64,000 bases of DNA from the NCBI RefSeq assembly GCF_033568475.1, contig NC_133122.1:165566130-165630129 (forward strand), read 5' to 3'. The DNA comes from Henckelia pumila (taxonomy: Eukaryota; Streptophyta; Magnoliopsida; Lamiales; Gesneriaceae). A program made the position numbers and the translations under genes. Below are positions 37,199 through 48,113 of the stretch, piece by piece; positions within the stretch are counted from its first letter, which is position 1; each line of letters begins with the position of its first letter. A model generated the notes under the pieces. The model was not told the origin of the DNA, searched no databases, and saw only the letters and a list, made by a program, of their open reading frames with translations.

Positions 37199-37402
37199 CT
37201 GCACGCAGAAAATTCCCAACAGTTTCATACCACTACTAAATTTTCCCCAACGAGTCACTACAAATTCTTAATTCTAATCACAGATAAAACATGCTTCCTA
37301 TTCTAACATGCAGTTAAATAACCCAAATAACAATAAATTCCAAATTAAATACTAAATTTTTAACCAAAGGAAAATTATTAAAATGCTAGGGATAAGATAT
37401 AC
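37199..37402 (-). other. Putative 204-nt intron between gag and protease
   Basis: On the minus strand the donor is ACCG/GTATATC and the acceptor TTCTGCGTGCAG/GG. The interior is AT-rich, unlike gag and pol on both sides, and contains several in-frame stops starting at 37,386. Removing it joins SLITG to RILVGG in one frame just before the protease LDSGATHSF, the contiguous layout of Tekay polyproteins. Without splicing, translation ends 6 codons into the intron and yields Gag alone. Confidence 0.72.
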
Positions 37403-38459
37403 CGGTGATCAAGGAGGTGTCTGGATCTACCTCCTCGGCCTGCATCACAAACACCCTACCAGCGGTGTTCTTCTTCCTCGGGCAGCTAGCTATCTGATGC
37501 CCTGGCTCCCTACAGTGGTAGCAAACTCCTGCCCCCAATAAACAAGGTCCCGAATGCATCTTCTGGCACTTCGGGCAAGTAGGATAAGCTATGGCATTAG
37601 GGGCCCCGCCCCTCTGCTGCTGCGGCCTCTGCTGCTGTGGCCTCTGCTGTGGATTCGGGCCCTTAGCCGGCCCTGTATACTGCTTTTTCGCAGGAGGCTG
37701 CGAAGATGGTCGCTGATACCCAGCCTGAAACTGCCTCTTCCCCTGTTGCTCCCTCTGGATCTCTCTCCGACCCTCCTCGGAATGCAAGGCTCTACTGACT
37801 GCAGACTCATAAGTAAGGACGTCTGCCATGCGGACATCATGCTTGATATCCGCCCTCAAGCCCTCCACAAACTGCCTCAACTTATCTGGTGGACTATCTG
37901 AAATCATAGGCACAAAACGACAGCCCCGCTCGAACTGGCTCACGTACTCCACAACAGACCTGTCCCCCTGCCGGAGACTCATAAACTCCCGGATCATGCG
38001 ACTCCTCACATCCTCCGTGAAATAATTGGCGTAGAAGATACGCCTAAACTCTGTCCAGGTCAGTGTAGGGAGGTGAACTCCCCTGGCTGCACCCTCCCAC
38101 CAGAGCGCTGCATCACCCCTCAACATGTACGTCGCACAGTTCACCCTGTCGGTGTCTGTGATCCCCATATAAGCAAAGATGGACTCCAGAGAGCGAATCC
38201 ATCCCTCCGCCACCAAAGGATCGGTGGTCCCAACAAACTCCTTGGGTCCCTTCTTCTGGAACCTCTCAGCAACATCCTCCTCATGGGATAACCTGGGACG
38301 AGTAGCCTGCTGCTCTAACAGAGCAGTAATCCCCGCCATCATATTCGCATTGGCCTGCTCCAATGCTGCTAGAGGGTTCTGCGGAGGTGGAGGTGGAGGT
38401 GTAGGTGGAGATCCTCCACGCCTATTCATCGGTCTGGGAGGCATTCTGCACCACCACAT
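37403..38459 (-). CDS. Gag of gypsy element 2
   Basis: The frame starts at 38,459 (MWWCRMPPRPMNRRGG); the Met at 38,444 (MPPRPM) is an alternative. A Pro-rich head is followed by the retrotransposon gag core (WIRSLESIFAYMGITDTDRV, then ALWWEGAARG and FMSLRQGDRSVVEYVSQFER), a basic Gln-rich linker (QQRPQQQRPQQQRGG), and a CYHCREPGHQIASCP zinc knuckle. Gag builds the particle and packages the RNA. The unspliced frame ends at 37,386 after SLITGISYP; the spliced frame runs into pol. Confidence 0.93.
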
Positions 38460-38617
38460 ATTTCTTTACGTAAATCGCCATGCATAACTAAGTTGTTTAA
38501 AATTAATGCTAACTTAAATTCTAAAAAATTAAATCATGCTATAAACATTTAAAACTTACAGACCGGTAGCGTGGATTTCTGAGCTCGCATAGCAGTAATG
38601 ACCCCTCCGAGGACCGT

Positions 38618-38630
38618 GCTCTGATACCAA
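38618..38630 (-). promoter_or_regulatory. Initiator tRNA-Met primer-binding site of gypsy element 2
   Basis: The minus-strand sequence TTGGTATCAGAGC lies one base inside the LTR that starts at 38,632. This fixes the minus orientation and marks 38,632-41,502 as the 5' LTR. Confidence 0.93.
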
Positions 38631-38631
38631 C

Positions 38632-41502
38632 TGAAACGACCCTATCTCTATAATTAATAAATAAATATGCGGAAATTTTTTTTTTTATATATACTTACTA
38701 AATAAAATATGTACATATATGCCCATACATATATGCACAGAATAAAAAGATTTAAAATAAATAAATAAATAAATAAACAAATAAATACTTAAATAAAAAT
38801 GCATTCTTTAAAATAAAATAAACATCTGAGTCAAACATTTAATTAAGAATACTGCAAAATAAAAATGAGTAAATTCTGCATGCACTGAAAATATTTAATA
38901 AAATATTCTAAACTCACAACCACTGAAAAATAATAAAAATGTATCATGCTAAAATATTCAAAAACATGCAAGGTGACTCAGACATCTATCACGGTCACGG
39001 GGTCACTGCATGCCCGCTCATACATCCTCGCCTCCGGTGGGAACAACCTCATCCTCAACAAACTCACCTGCACCATACCAGTGTAGTGAGCCTAGAGGCC
39101 CAACATGCTAACATAACAAGGGTTTGAAAATAATTTAAAACAATTAAATACTAATACATACATATACATGAATGAGCATGCTTAAAAATTACATATCATA
39201 ACTTAACTTAAATAAACTTAAATAATATAATACATAACAATGTTGAGAAAATTAATTTTCTACCATAGCATGGTTGTATCCATAGTGTAACCTTAAATCA
39301 TACATTAAATACTGATCAGCGTGGAAACCAACGTACGTGGCCGGTGACGAATCACCTCTTAAATTGGCAGTAAACTTACCTTCAATCATATGGGGACGAA
39401 TCCCCCTTAAATTGTCACACTACTTCAACTTCCAATATAAAATATTTTCTTGCTCAACCTTAAACATTAAATCATGCATAAAATATTATTTCATGAATGC
39501 ATGTACTTGAATAAAATGTGTGTCCTTCATATATATTTAATTTAATTTCTTACTAACATATAAATATTAAAATAACTTAATGCATAAAAATAATTAAATA
39601 TATAATCAGGACACATGCAATTTTCTCATGGGTTGTCCTGAACTGCTGGCCCTAACACTCAAGCCCATTTTTCCTTAAATCTGGTCCATTAACACTGAGA
39701 ATGGCCCAATAACATACTTAAGCCCAAGAATAAAATTCTAAGCCCAAATAATTAATTTAAGCCCATTAACACTCTATTCTGGCCCAATGGGCCCAAAAGC
39801 CCAAAGACTGGCCCAATAATTTCCATGGGCCCCCAAGGCCCATAAAATTAATGGACTTACTTAATTAAATTAATTAAGCCCAAAATAAATAAATTTGACT
39901 CAAAATAATTAAATGGAGCCCAATTAAATTTTGGGATTTAATTAGGCCCATTAAATACTTAGTTAAACTTAAAACTTAAAAATAAAAATACCCGAGCCCG
40001 ACTCACTTAACCCAGACCCGGACCCAACTAACATAACCCATGACCCACTGACCCGACCCGGAACCCATAGCCCGACCCGGACCAGCTAGAAACCCTAGAA
40101 CCCGAACCCCTCTCTTATCCTTCTCCTCGGCCGCGAGCAGCAGCTTTCCGGGGCTGCTGCCGCCATGCTCCGGCCGTCCCCTGGCCAGAGCACCACCACC
40201 TACCCCTAGCCCTCTTCAAGACATTTCCAACAAGCTAAAAACCAGCCCAATCCGAGCCCTAACGAAGGAGAACGAACCAAAACAAACTAGCCCTTATTCT
40301 GCTCGCCTCCTACGCGCGACAGCAGAGTTCCGACCGTTCGGCCGCCCAGATCCGGCCACCACTGGCCGGAGCACAACTTGGATTACCTTCCCCTATGTCT
40401 TGTGGTTCTAACCCAACTGGAATCAGTCTAAAACACGCCTTATGGACCGAGAACGACCCAATCTCCCAACATCGCTCAACCTGCGCACCCTAGGACCTGT
40501 TCTGAACCAGCTCCTCTCCTGGCCATGCATGGCTCGAACCAGGCAAGCCATTCAATCCTAGGGACCCTAAGACATCACCCCAGACGTGGCCAGCAGCCCT
40601 GGATCGGCCCCTTCCTTAAAAACATGAGTATGCATCATGAACAAGCCAACACATGCAGAAAACGTGAATAGTTCATTCAAAATCCAAAGTTTCTTACAAA
40701 AATCGAACAAGACAGTACATAATCTGATGCATACACACTCACACATATACCCACTGATATGGTCTTAAAAAGTGGAAGAAAACATGCCTTTCACCGATGC
40801 AAATAAAGAGCTAAGTGCGTAGGACGTTTCCGGGACGACGATTGGACGAAACCTTGACAAAACGATCGAAAGTTGGCTATGGAAGCTTGAAGGTTTCTGC
40901 TGAAATCGTGAGAATGGGGTGGAAGGAGAAGGTGTCGGCTGATGGAGTTAGAGTAGGATATGTTTTTGTTTTAAATTTTGATAATTAGGAATAATCTAGG
41001 ATAATAACTAACATAAAATAATTAGGTAGATAATATAACATAAATATAAGATTTTAAACTTTTAAAAAATACAAAATAATCTGATATAAAAGATAAATCC
41101 CGAAATATAAATTTAAGGGATTTTTAAACATTAATAAAAGTCATTAAAATGACTTATTTTGGCTAAAAATAAACTCCTAAATAAATATATAATTAAATAC
41201 TAAAATTTTCTTGACAAAACACCTTAAAATATTATTTTGAGGCTCATAAAACTCATAAAATATTTTTGGCTAAAAATATTTTGGTATCTCGTCCTTCCAC
41301 GTTCCCGTCTACGCGATCAAAACAATTAATTAAAATACTAAAAATCATAAAAATTACTAATTATGGGTTAAATGCTTTAAAATAAATTAAATCATGCACA
41401 AATAATTCACATAATTATTTAACCCATAAATCTAAAATTTAAATAATTAAATATCCTAATTATGCATGCGGATTTACGTATTTAAAAATACCGGGTGTTA
41501 CA
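38632..41502 (-). repeat. 5' LTR of gypsy element 2
   Basis: A near-identical partner of 30,912-33,778 with few visible differences (for example one extra aaat unit near 38,765 and single substitutions near 39,058 and 40,130). Target duplication CAAAG follows at 41,503. Confidence 0.95.
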
Positions 41503-41852
41503 CAAAGACTTCTTTAATACAATAGCATTATATTAAATAATAGAATGTCTAGATAGTTAAATAATAGAAATCACACCACGTTATTATAATTAGATGTTAT
41601 AGATTGATTTTATATAATAAAATGAAATTATATGTTAAATATATAGTTTAAAAATTGAGTAGATACTAAAATTATATAAATAAATGTTAGAGACTCCTTT
41701 AAAATAATAACATGATTATAAATAAACATTTACAAAAAAAATGTGTGAATAATAAGTTAACTATATATACAATAAATTAAAAAGTACGTAGTAAGACACA
41801 ATATGTACACAATAACAATAATATAATCATATCACATTGTAATAATAATAGT

Positions 41853-42010
41853 GTCCAAATTCACGTTTCTATATTTTTGGATGCATTTACAAAAAATAAG
41901 GTATAATCATATCACATACCTTTTTTTTTAGGTCCAAATTCACGTTTCTATATTTTTGGGTGCATTTACAAAAAATAAGGTATAATCATATCACGTACCC
42001 TTTTTTTTAG
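41853..42010. repeat. 79-bp tandem duplication in the CACTA 5' region
   Basis: Units 41,853-41,931 and 41,932-42,010 both start gtccaaattcacgtttctat and differ at a few bases. The pair lies between the gypsy 2 insertion and the right subterminal array. Confidence 0.9.
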
Positions 42011-42144
42011 CTACTGTATGCTGAAGCAGACAATTCCAAACAAACTATATTTATATTTATAGTTATTTCAAAAGCATATAATATATATAGTTGAATGTGT
42101 ATCACAACAATGGTCTGGACGAATTGGGGGATTTATAGTTGAAT

Positions 42145-42648
42145 ATTTTGTCACGATTTTTCAAAAACCGTTGCAATATAAAGTTTACGCGTGGAACAAT
42201 TAATGAAGACACGTACATTGCGTGTTGACGCGTCGATTGCGTGTGGAGATGCGTACAGTGCGTGTTGATGCGTCGATTGCGTGTGGACACGTAGAATATT
42301 AATTGCAACGGTTTTATAATAAATCGTTGCAAATTTTTGTCACGATTTATTTAAAGCGTCGCATTTATCAAATTGCAACGCTTCTCTTAAAACCCTGGAA
42401 AAATTTGCAACGGTTTTATACAACCGTGGATTTATTTTTTGCCACGGTTTTTATAACCGTGGCCATTGGTAACGCTTTTTTAAAACTTTACAAATTTTGC
42501 AACGGTTTATACAACAGTGGCTTCGTGTTTGACACGGTTGTATAAACCATTGCAAAATTGCCACGGTTAAGGAAACCGTGGCATTTTGCAACGCTTATAT
42601 AAAACCGTGGCAAAATTCGTGGCAAACCTCCGTATTTTTTTTGTAGTG
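42145..42648 (-). repeat. CACTA right TIR and subterminal repeat array
   Basis: About twenty copies of the gcaacggttt/aaaccgtggcaa motif in both orientations run up to the TIR, whose last bases are ttttttttgtagtg at 42,648. At 42,205-42,297 two about 40-bp tandem units of tgcgtgttgacgcgtcg / attgcgtgtggagatgcgt interrupt the array. Confidence 0.9.
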
Positions 42649-43090
42649 CATTTCTTCGTTTCTTCTTTCTCTTAGAGTTATGTGTACTAGCGACATTGTA
42701 CACACATTATATTTATATATATAAGATATAAATATTATATGATAAATATATTTTTTATTTTTAAAAAAATTGTGTTAGTATAATTTTTATATATGTTTAT
42801 ACGATGGTTAAATATACAACAAAATTATTTACTAAATCTTTAGATTTATTTGATTTAAATGTGGAAAAATATTGTGAGGCGATGTGTTAAAAATACTAAT
42901 AAGTGTATAAAATGAAATCTCTATTTGTATAGAATGTTGGAGATAATTAAACTTGAAAGATTTCAGGGTTACATATGAAATTCGATATTGGTGTTATCGT
43001 GTTGGACCAAAACAGTTTTATAGTGCTAAAACTTTATCATATAATAATAAAATAGTAAGATATATCCAACTACCTTTATTTTTTGTGTTC
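42649..43090. other. Spacer between the CACTA and copia remnants
   Basis: AT-rich. No gene or repeat with definable ends was seen. Confidence 0.5.
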
Positions 43091-43546
43091 ATAGTAATCT
43101 AGAGGAAAAAACATTTCATTTTAAGTCTTCAAGTAACTGGACGAGCACACAAGAGCGGAGGCACTGTCTATGGATTGGATTGAACCTTCGGATATTGGGA
43201 GATCAGGAAATATGTAGGTTGAGAAAATGGGAAAATTAATTCTTCATGGAAAATAACATCCCCAGAAGTGAAGATTTATTGGTTTTCAGGTTCATCACTT
43301 TATATCCTTTTTGAATATTTGAATATCCTAGGAAGACATGTGAACTTGTTCGAGGTGCAAATTTGTGTGCCTTAAGGAAGATTTGTGACATAACACAAAC
43401 AATAAAATGTCCGAAGATGATGGTATCTAGGTGGGAGGTTTATAATGAAATAAAATCTTAAATGGAGTTTTATTATTAAGAATGGGACTAGGAGTACGAC
43501 TGATGAAGTAGACCGAGGTTATTAAGTACACATTCGCCCCAAAATT

Positions 43547-44094
43547 TCAGTGGAAGAGACGATTGAAAACACAACGATCTAGCAATATCGAAAATGTGTC
43601 TATACTTCCTTTCAACCACCCCATATATTGGGGAGTATAGGCACAAGAACGTTGATGAATAACATCAAGAGAGGAGAAAAAAGTACTGCACTCAGCTTTT
43701 AAAAAATATGCTGCATTATCAGTTCTCACCACTTTAATTGCTTGTGGAAATTGGGTTAAAACCATTGCAAAAAAATTTCGGATAACTCCAAAAACATCCA
43801 GTTTAGAGTGTAAAAAGCAAACACATGTCCCTCTTGAAAAATCATCAAGAAAAGGTAAAAAATAACGTTCAGAATGTAAGCTTGGAGTATTAAATGGACC
43901 CAAAATATCCATGTGGACTAAATCAAATGAGTGTGCAGATTTGTAAAACTAGTAGTAGGAAATTGTAAACGAGTTTGCTTGGATTTGGGACAAATATCAC
44001 AGTGAATCAATGAAGGTTTATTTTGACACAAAAAGAAGTTTACACATTCTAGATAAGGACATATGACCCAATTGTTGATGCCAAGTGTCATCAC
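43547..44094 (-). pseudogene. Copia integrase fragment
   Basis: The minus strand reads DTWHQQLGHMS (integrase zinc-region start), CPKSKQTRLQFP, then MDILGPFNTPSLHSERYFL, FLDDFSRGTCVCFL and VVRTDNAAYF, the catalytic core of a copia integrase. Frames shift near 44,020 and 43,930. It is separated from the protease part by the 44,098-44,911 insertion. Confidence 0.85.
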
Positions 44095-44097
44095 TAA

Positions 44098-44911
44098 GGC
44101 CCTGCTTGGATGGGTGGATTTGGGCTGATTTGGATTTCAAATCCACAGCTCAAATCCACTCCAACTAATTGAGTGACCCATAGATTTGAAATCTCAAATC
44201 AATTGATTTGGGCCATGGATATATTACCCTAGTTTTCAGCGGATTTAAATCCTTAGCCATAGCCGCTGATTTGAAATCTTCTCCACTTTGCTTTCTTCAA
44301 GCTTCAGATACTCCGAGCCTCATGGTGGTTGGAAATTCCCCTGCACCACACGGGTTTGCGAAGTCATCTCGTGGCTACTCATCTACTGTACTTCCTCCTA
44401 CAAATCCCTCAAATCCACTATCGACAATGCGTCCAAGAAACTCGAGACCATGAAGACATTCGACGCCACTACGGTCTCCTCCAATATTGTAAAAAAGTTG
44501 TCCAGAACCAAGAAAATTGATCGGGTTGAGATGTTGTTGAAGGAATCGAGCCGCAATTAGTCCTTTTTCAAGTTCAAATCGGGCACGGTCGTGGCCCTTG
44601 TATTGTTCATGGTTTTCAGGTTGTTGAATAGTTTGTTCGAGGGCAAAACCGTGGCCAAAATCAATTTTGTATCGATTAATTTGGTGCAGAAGATGAGCCA
44701 CAGGGGGTTATGGGGGATGACATGACCGATTGTTCGATGGCGTTTCTGTATCTCCTGTGTTCGATCAGCACAAGGACAAATCAATTTTAAAGTTTTATGT
44801 TCATCCACCAAGCAAGAGATTTAAGAAGAAAAAGATTCAAATCAATGAATTTGAAAATCCACTGATTTGAAATTCTCAGACAAATCCAAATACCTCAATC
44901 CAAGCACAACC
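44098..44911. mobile_element. PIF/Harbinger-like element carrying a host gene copy (Pack-TIR type)
   Basis: The ends are GGCCCTGCTTGGATGGGTGG and, from the other side, GGTTGTGCTTGGATTGAGGT; after these, both read on into GATTT and CAAATC blocks. The 3-bp duplication TAA flanks it at 44,095-44,097 and 44,912-44,914, as expected for PIF/Harbinger. There is no transposase. The centre holds a TMCO1-like gene copy. It interrupts a copia element between pre-integrase and integrase. Confidence 0.75.
44285..44790 (+). pseudogene. TMCO1-like (ER calcium-load-activated channel family) gene copy
   Basis: The + strand translation gives EVISWLLIYCTSSYKSLKST, then IDNASKKLETMKT, SRTKKIDRVEMLLKESSRN, FKFKSGTVVALVLFMVFRLL, NSLFEGKTVAKINFV and KMSHRGLWG. 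In another frame it gives MTDCSMAFLYLLCSISTRTN. This order (membrane segment, coiled coil, second membrane segment, FEG..VAK, LSHR.L.GDD.TDCS.IFLY) is that of TMCO1, an ER membrane protein of the insertase/calcium channel family. Stop codons (after SSRN and after STRTNQF) and a frameshift near 44,715 inactivate it. No intron is visible. It was probably captured by the surrounding transposon. Confidence 0.78.
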
Positions 44912-44947
44912 TAAGAGAATTACAAGCAATTATATCATGCTGAAAAT

Positions 44948-45451
44948 TCAAAGTATTGCAACAAATATGAAAATAATAATAAAGGGAAGGGACAGGGAAG
45001 ATGCCAATTTATGAAAAGATTTGATGTCAATATGGTAAAGGCCCCCCCTTTTTTCTTTACCAATCCCCACCATCCTCCCTGTCATGAGGTCCTGAAACAA
45101 ACAAAAACGAGGATGAAAGGTGGCAAAACAACCAAGTGATTGAGTGAACTTTGACACAGACAAGAAATAAAACCGAAACTCAGGGACACAATAAACGTTG
45201 GAAAGGATTATAGAATCAGATAGAGCAGCAGATCCTATGAAATTTATTTCAATCCTGCCACCATTAGGCAATCGAACTGACCCAGGAGTATCACCCATAG
45301 ACTTAGTATTTTGCAACAACGAAGAGTTTCCTGTCATATGGACGTTCGCCCCTGTATCAATAATCCAATCTGAAATATCACAATCAGAAATCATACCTTC
45401 CATATTGACCACTGGTTCACTGGAAGGATGTAAGTTATTCGCCCCCGGCAA
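44948..45451 (-). pseudogene. Copia protease and gag-pre-integrase fragment
   Basis: The minus frame contains DWIIDTGANVHMTGN (aspartic protease, DTG) and VRLPNGGRIEINFIGS, then ILSNVYCVPEFRFYFLSVSK and DLMTGRMVGIGKEKRGGLYH. This is the standard copia order before the integrase. Zinc-knuckle-like remains (YCQCTGLTKANCYKLMGYPP) lie just upstream at about 45,700. Confidence 0.88.
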
Positions 45452-45728
45452 TTTTAGAATCTTAGTATATTGAGCTTGACTAAAAACTTGCGTAGTTTGA
45501 GTCGCTGGAGCATCGGTTTGAGGAACATCAGGAATTTGCCCTTCATGAATTGCATGTGCCTGAGCAGCAACTCGTGGTTGCTTAGTAAATTATTTGTTTG
45601 GCTATTATTACCATATCTATTTGGTTGTTTATATAGTCTATGACCAGGTGGATATCCCATAAGCTTGTAACAGTTTGCCTTGGTAAGTCCCGTACACTGA
45701 CAATATTTCATTCCTATATTAATCACCT

Positions 45729-46085
45729 TTAGTCTGTGTTGAATAAAAAACTGAAGCAGGTGGTATGGTAGATAATAATGAATGATAAGACTCCTCTTGC
45801 GATATTATGGATAAAATTAACCTTTCCCACAGTAGGCAAATGATCCATCATTAAACTTTGACCCCGTATTGGCAAATATCTCTCATTCAAACCCATGAGA
45901 AACTGCATGAGCTTAAGTCGTTGGTCATTCTTGATGTAAGTTTGAGCGATATCACAAGCACGCGAAAACAGAGTTACTAGAGACACAAAGTCATCCCAAA
46001 GCTGCTTCAATTTACAGTAGTATTCAGAAATGGAGTCTTGTCTTTGGTATAACCCACCGATGTCTCTGTCACAGAGACGGATCAT
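45729..46085 (-). pseudogene. Copia gag middle segment
   Basis: Minus translation LCDRDIGGLYQRQDSISEYY, then KLKQLWDDF and LMQFLMGLNERYLPIRGQ is the conserved LHREI...G..SVS.Y...LK.LWDE......FLMGLN part of copia gag. It follows the N-terminal piece at 48,687-49,067 after removal of a 2.5-kb insertion. Confidence 0.85.
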
Positions 46086-46093
46086 AGCAAGGG

Positions 46094-46884
46094 TTGTCAT
46101 GGGTTGTAGCCCAGCCCAAAAAAATATTTTTTTTAACTACCTATTTAAATTTTTTCTCCAAAGCCTACACCTTCTAGCCCAGCCCAATTCTCTTAAATTG
46201 TTTCAATTCCATTTAACTCTCCACCAATGTAAGCTAAATAGTTAATTTACGTAATTAAATATTAAACAATTCGGCATGATCTGCATGATATTTTAACGTG
46301 AGTTTTGAAGATAAAATTTTAGTTAACTTCTAATATTTATTTCCAATTGAGATTTAACTAAAGATGTAGATATAGTTTCTATTATAGATAATTTTATGTT
46401 TCAAATTTCTCTAGGCACAACTTCGTTGTACAACATAAAATGTGTTTGGTTTAAGAAGCCGATAGAGAAAAAAAATGTTTTTTTTTAAAAAAAATATTTT
46501 TATTGTTTCAAATGTGTTTGGATGAATTTGAAGTGCTTTTAAAATCACGTAATTAAGCCAAAATAAATGTTTTTTTAAAAAACTCAAAATTATAAATTTT
46601 CAAATGTTTTTTTATGACTCGACTTTAAAAAAGTTTTTTCAATCTAATTATCTAACACAAATTATTTCAGCTTTTATTTTTTTTTTTTAAAAAGTGTTTT
46701 AAAAAGACAATTTAAAAAAATCATATTTTTAAAAAATATATATTTTGAAAGAAAACGGATAATATAATGCTTTTTTTGTTATACATATATATAATTTATT
46801 ATTTTTGTAATAATATATAATTTATTACATTATGTTCAAACCCCTCCTAATTCTAATTCCTGGATCTGTCCCGTTTGCTGTATT
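46094..46884 (+). repeat. hAT-like short repeat, copy B
   Basis: It shares with copy A the start tgtagcccagcccaaa, the block tgtaataatatataatttat.acatta and the end ctaattctaattcctggat(c)tgtcc. Read inward from the right end it is GGACAGATCCAGGAATTAGA, resembling plant non-autonomous hAT ends. The left end is damaged. Confidence 0.5.
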
Positions 46885-47526
46885 GATTATCGTATAGTCA
46901 ATTCGTTTAATTGTCTTCGATTTAATTTATTCCTTTGCTATATATATATATATATATTTATATTTATTGTAAGTGAGGATAAAACTTAGCTGGGATTTTT
47001 CAAAGTTTCATCATTGTTTATTTTTTAATTATTTTTTCTTTTAAAAAAAAGGACATTTAATTTGAATCGAAAGAATTGATCAATATTATTGACAAACAAA
47101 AATATAGAACTGAAAATACATGAAAGTTAAAAACAAAGGAACTATATATATAAATAAATAAATAAAGACACAAATATTTAATTTGATTAACATAAAATGA
47201 TGAATACGCGGAATGCATACGCTATCTAGACTCACTAGTTGGACCCAAATAGTACAGTGCGATATTAATTCTTACTGCACAGCTTGATAAAAGACCGTGT
47301 GATTGTTGTAAAATTTAAAATAAAATTTGTATAGGAATTTGAGATCATCATTTTTTTTTGAGAAAAGAGATCATCATATTCAGGAACGAACTAAACAATT
47401 TTTTTCGCATTATAGGAATTTATGTTTCGCAAAACTTAGCGACGACAGAGTACTAGCTAAATGTCATTAATGGAACACAATTTGTGACATGGCCGTAATT
47501 AACAATCTACATCTAATAACTAATTA

Positions 47527-48100
47527 ATTTTTTTTGAAGGCCAAAATCTTGTAATTTATTAATCAATCTGTAAGTCTGAGTTACAAAATGAATCAACTAC
47601 AAAAGAAAATTTTCAGTCTCCCACACAAACTGGGGAGAGGAAAAAATAACAAAAGTAGCAATAGAGTGAGCCACCTTGTTTGCTGAGCGCCTCACATGGC
47701 CAACAAGAATATTACTATGAAAAACCAACCGACTCCTGATATCATTAGCGATAGATATATTCTGCATAGCTGAGATTCTTTTCTATCTTAGTAACTGCTT
47801 GCATCGCAAGAAGAGAATCCGAAGTGATTTGATGAATTTGGAGGTTACATGATGTAGCGATCCTTAGTCCTACCTTGATGGCTAAAAGCTCATAACACTA
47901 GACAGAAGGTGGTTTATCAATTCTCCTGCCAAATGCAAGCACATGTTATCCCTCATGGTTCTGAACTTCCCCTCCAACAGCAAAGCTATTAGTGCCTTCA
48001 TTATAAGCAGCATCAACGTCCAATCTGAAGGAATTTAATGGCGGGGCAGCCCATTCCCACGGAGAGTCATTCTGTATCTTCTCTGTCGTAGAGGTAATAG
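47527..48100 (-). mobile_element. 5'-truncated LINE with RNase H (RVT_3-type) remains
   Basis: The minus strand carries WAAPPLNSFRLDVDAAYNEG, GGEVQNHEG, ELLAIKVGLRIATSC and QITSDSLLAMQAVTKIEKN, with stops and shifts. This is the RNase H domain found at the 3' end of plant L1-type LINEs. The 3' end reads TTTTGGCCTTCAAAAAAAA, a typical plant LINE tail with poly(A) at 47,535-47,528. The 5' truncation is near 48,100. No target duplication was confirmed. Confidence 0.75.
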
Positions 48101-48113
48101 AAGCCCGAGCACA

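Larger units (their letters stand above)
30912..41502 (-). mobile_element. Ty3/gypsy Tekay-type retrotransposon 2, apparently intact
   Basis: Long near-identical LTRs lie at 30,912-33,778 (2,867 bp) and 38,632-41,502 (2,871 bp). The target duplication is CAAAG at 30,907-30,911 and 41,503-41,507. The minus-strand primer site TTGGTATCAGAGC is at 38,630-38,618, and the polypurine tract GGGGGGGAGAAT ends next to the LTR at 33,779. Gag (38,459-37,403) and pol (37,198-33,825) are open over their whole length apart from a putative 204-nt intron. This is the youngest-looking element in the window and may be mobile. It landed in the CACTA element upstream of the transposase start. Confidence 0.95.
9898..42648 (-). 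mobile_element. CACTA (En/Spm) DNA transposon enlarged by three nested LTR elements
   Basis: The left end reads CACTGCAAAGAAACACGGAG. The right end, read on the minus strand from 42,648, is CACTACAAAAAAAATACGGA. After these TIRs both ends carry dense TTGCMACGGTTT-type subterminal repeats. The bases outside are CGT on the left and CAT on the right, a 3-bp target duplication with one CpG-to-CpA change. Both genes run on the minus strand: a TNP2 transposase (30,738 down to 13,962) and a TNPA-like gene (11,661 down to 10,473). Removing three LTR elements (7,250, 5,793 and 10,591 bp) and one copy of each 5-bp duplication leaves 9,102 bp, a normal CACTA length. The transposase has several stop codons, so the element is non-autonomous now. 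Confidence 0.9.

Noticed and set aside
36853-37239. 128-codon + strand frame over the gypsy 2 protease
   Set aside because: Antisense shadow of pol; crosses the putative intron border and has no domain.
44375-44811. Minus-strand frames over the captured gene
   Set aside because: The + strand carries the TMCO1-like protein across the same bases; minus frames are shadows.
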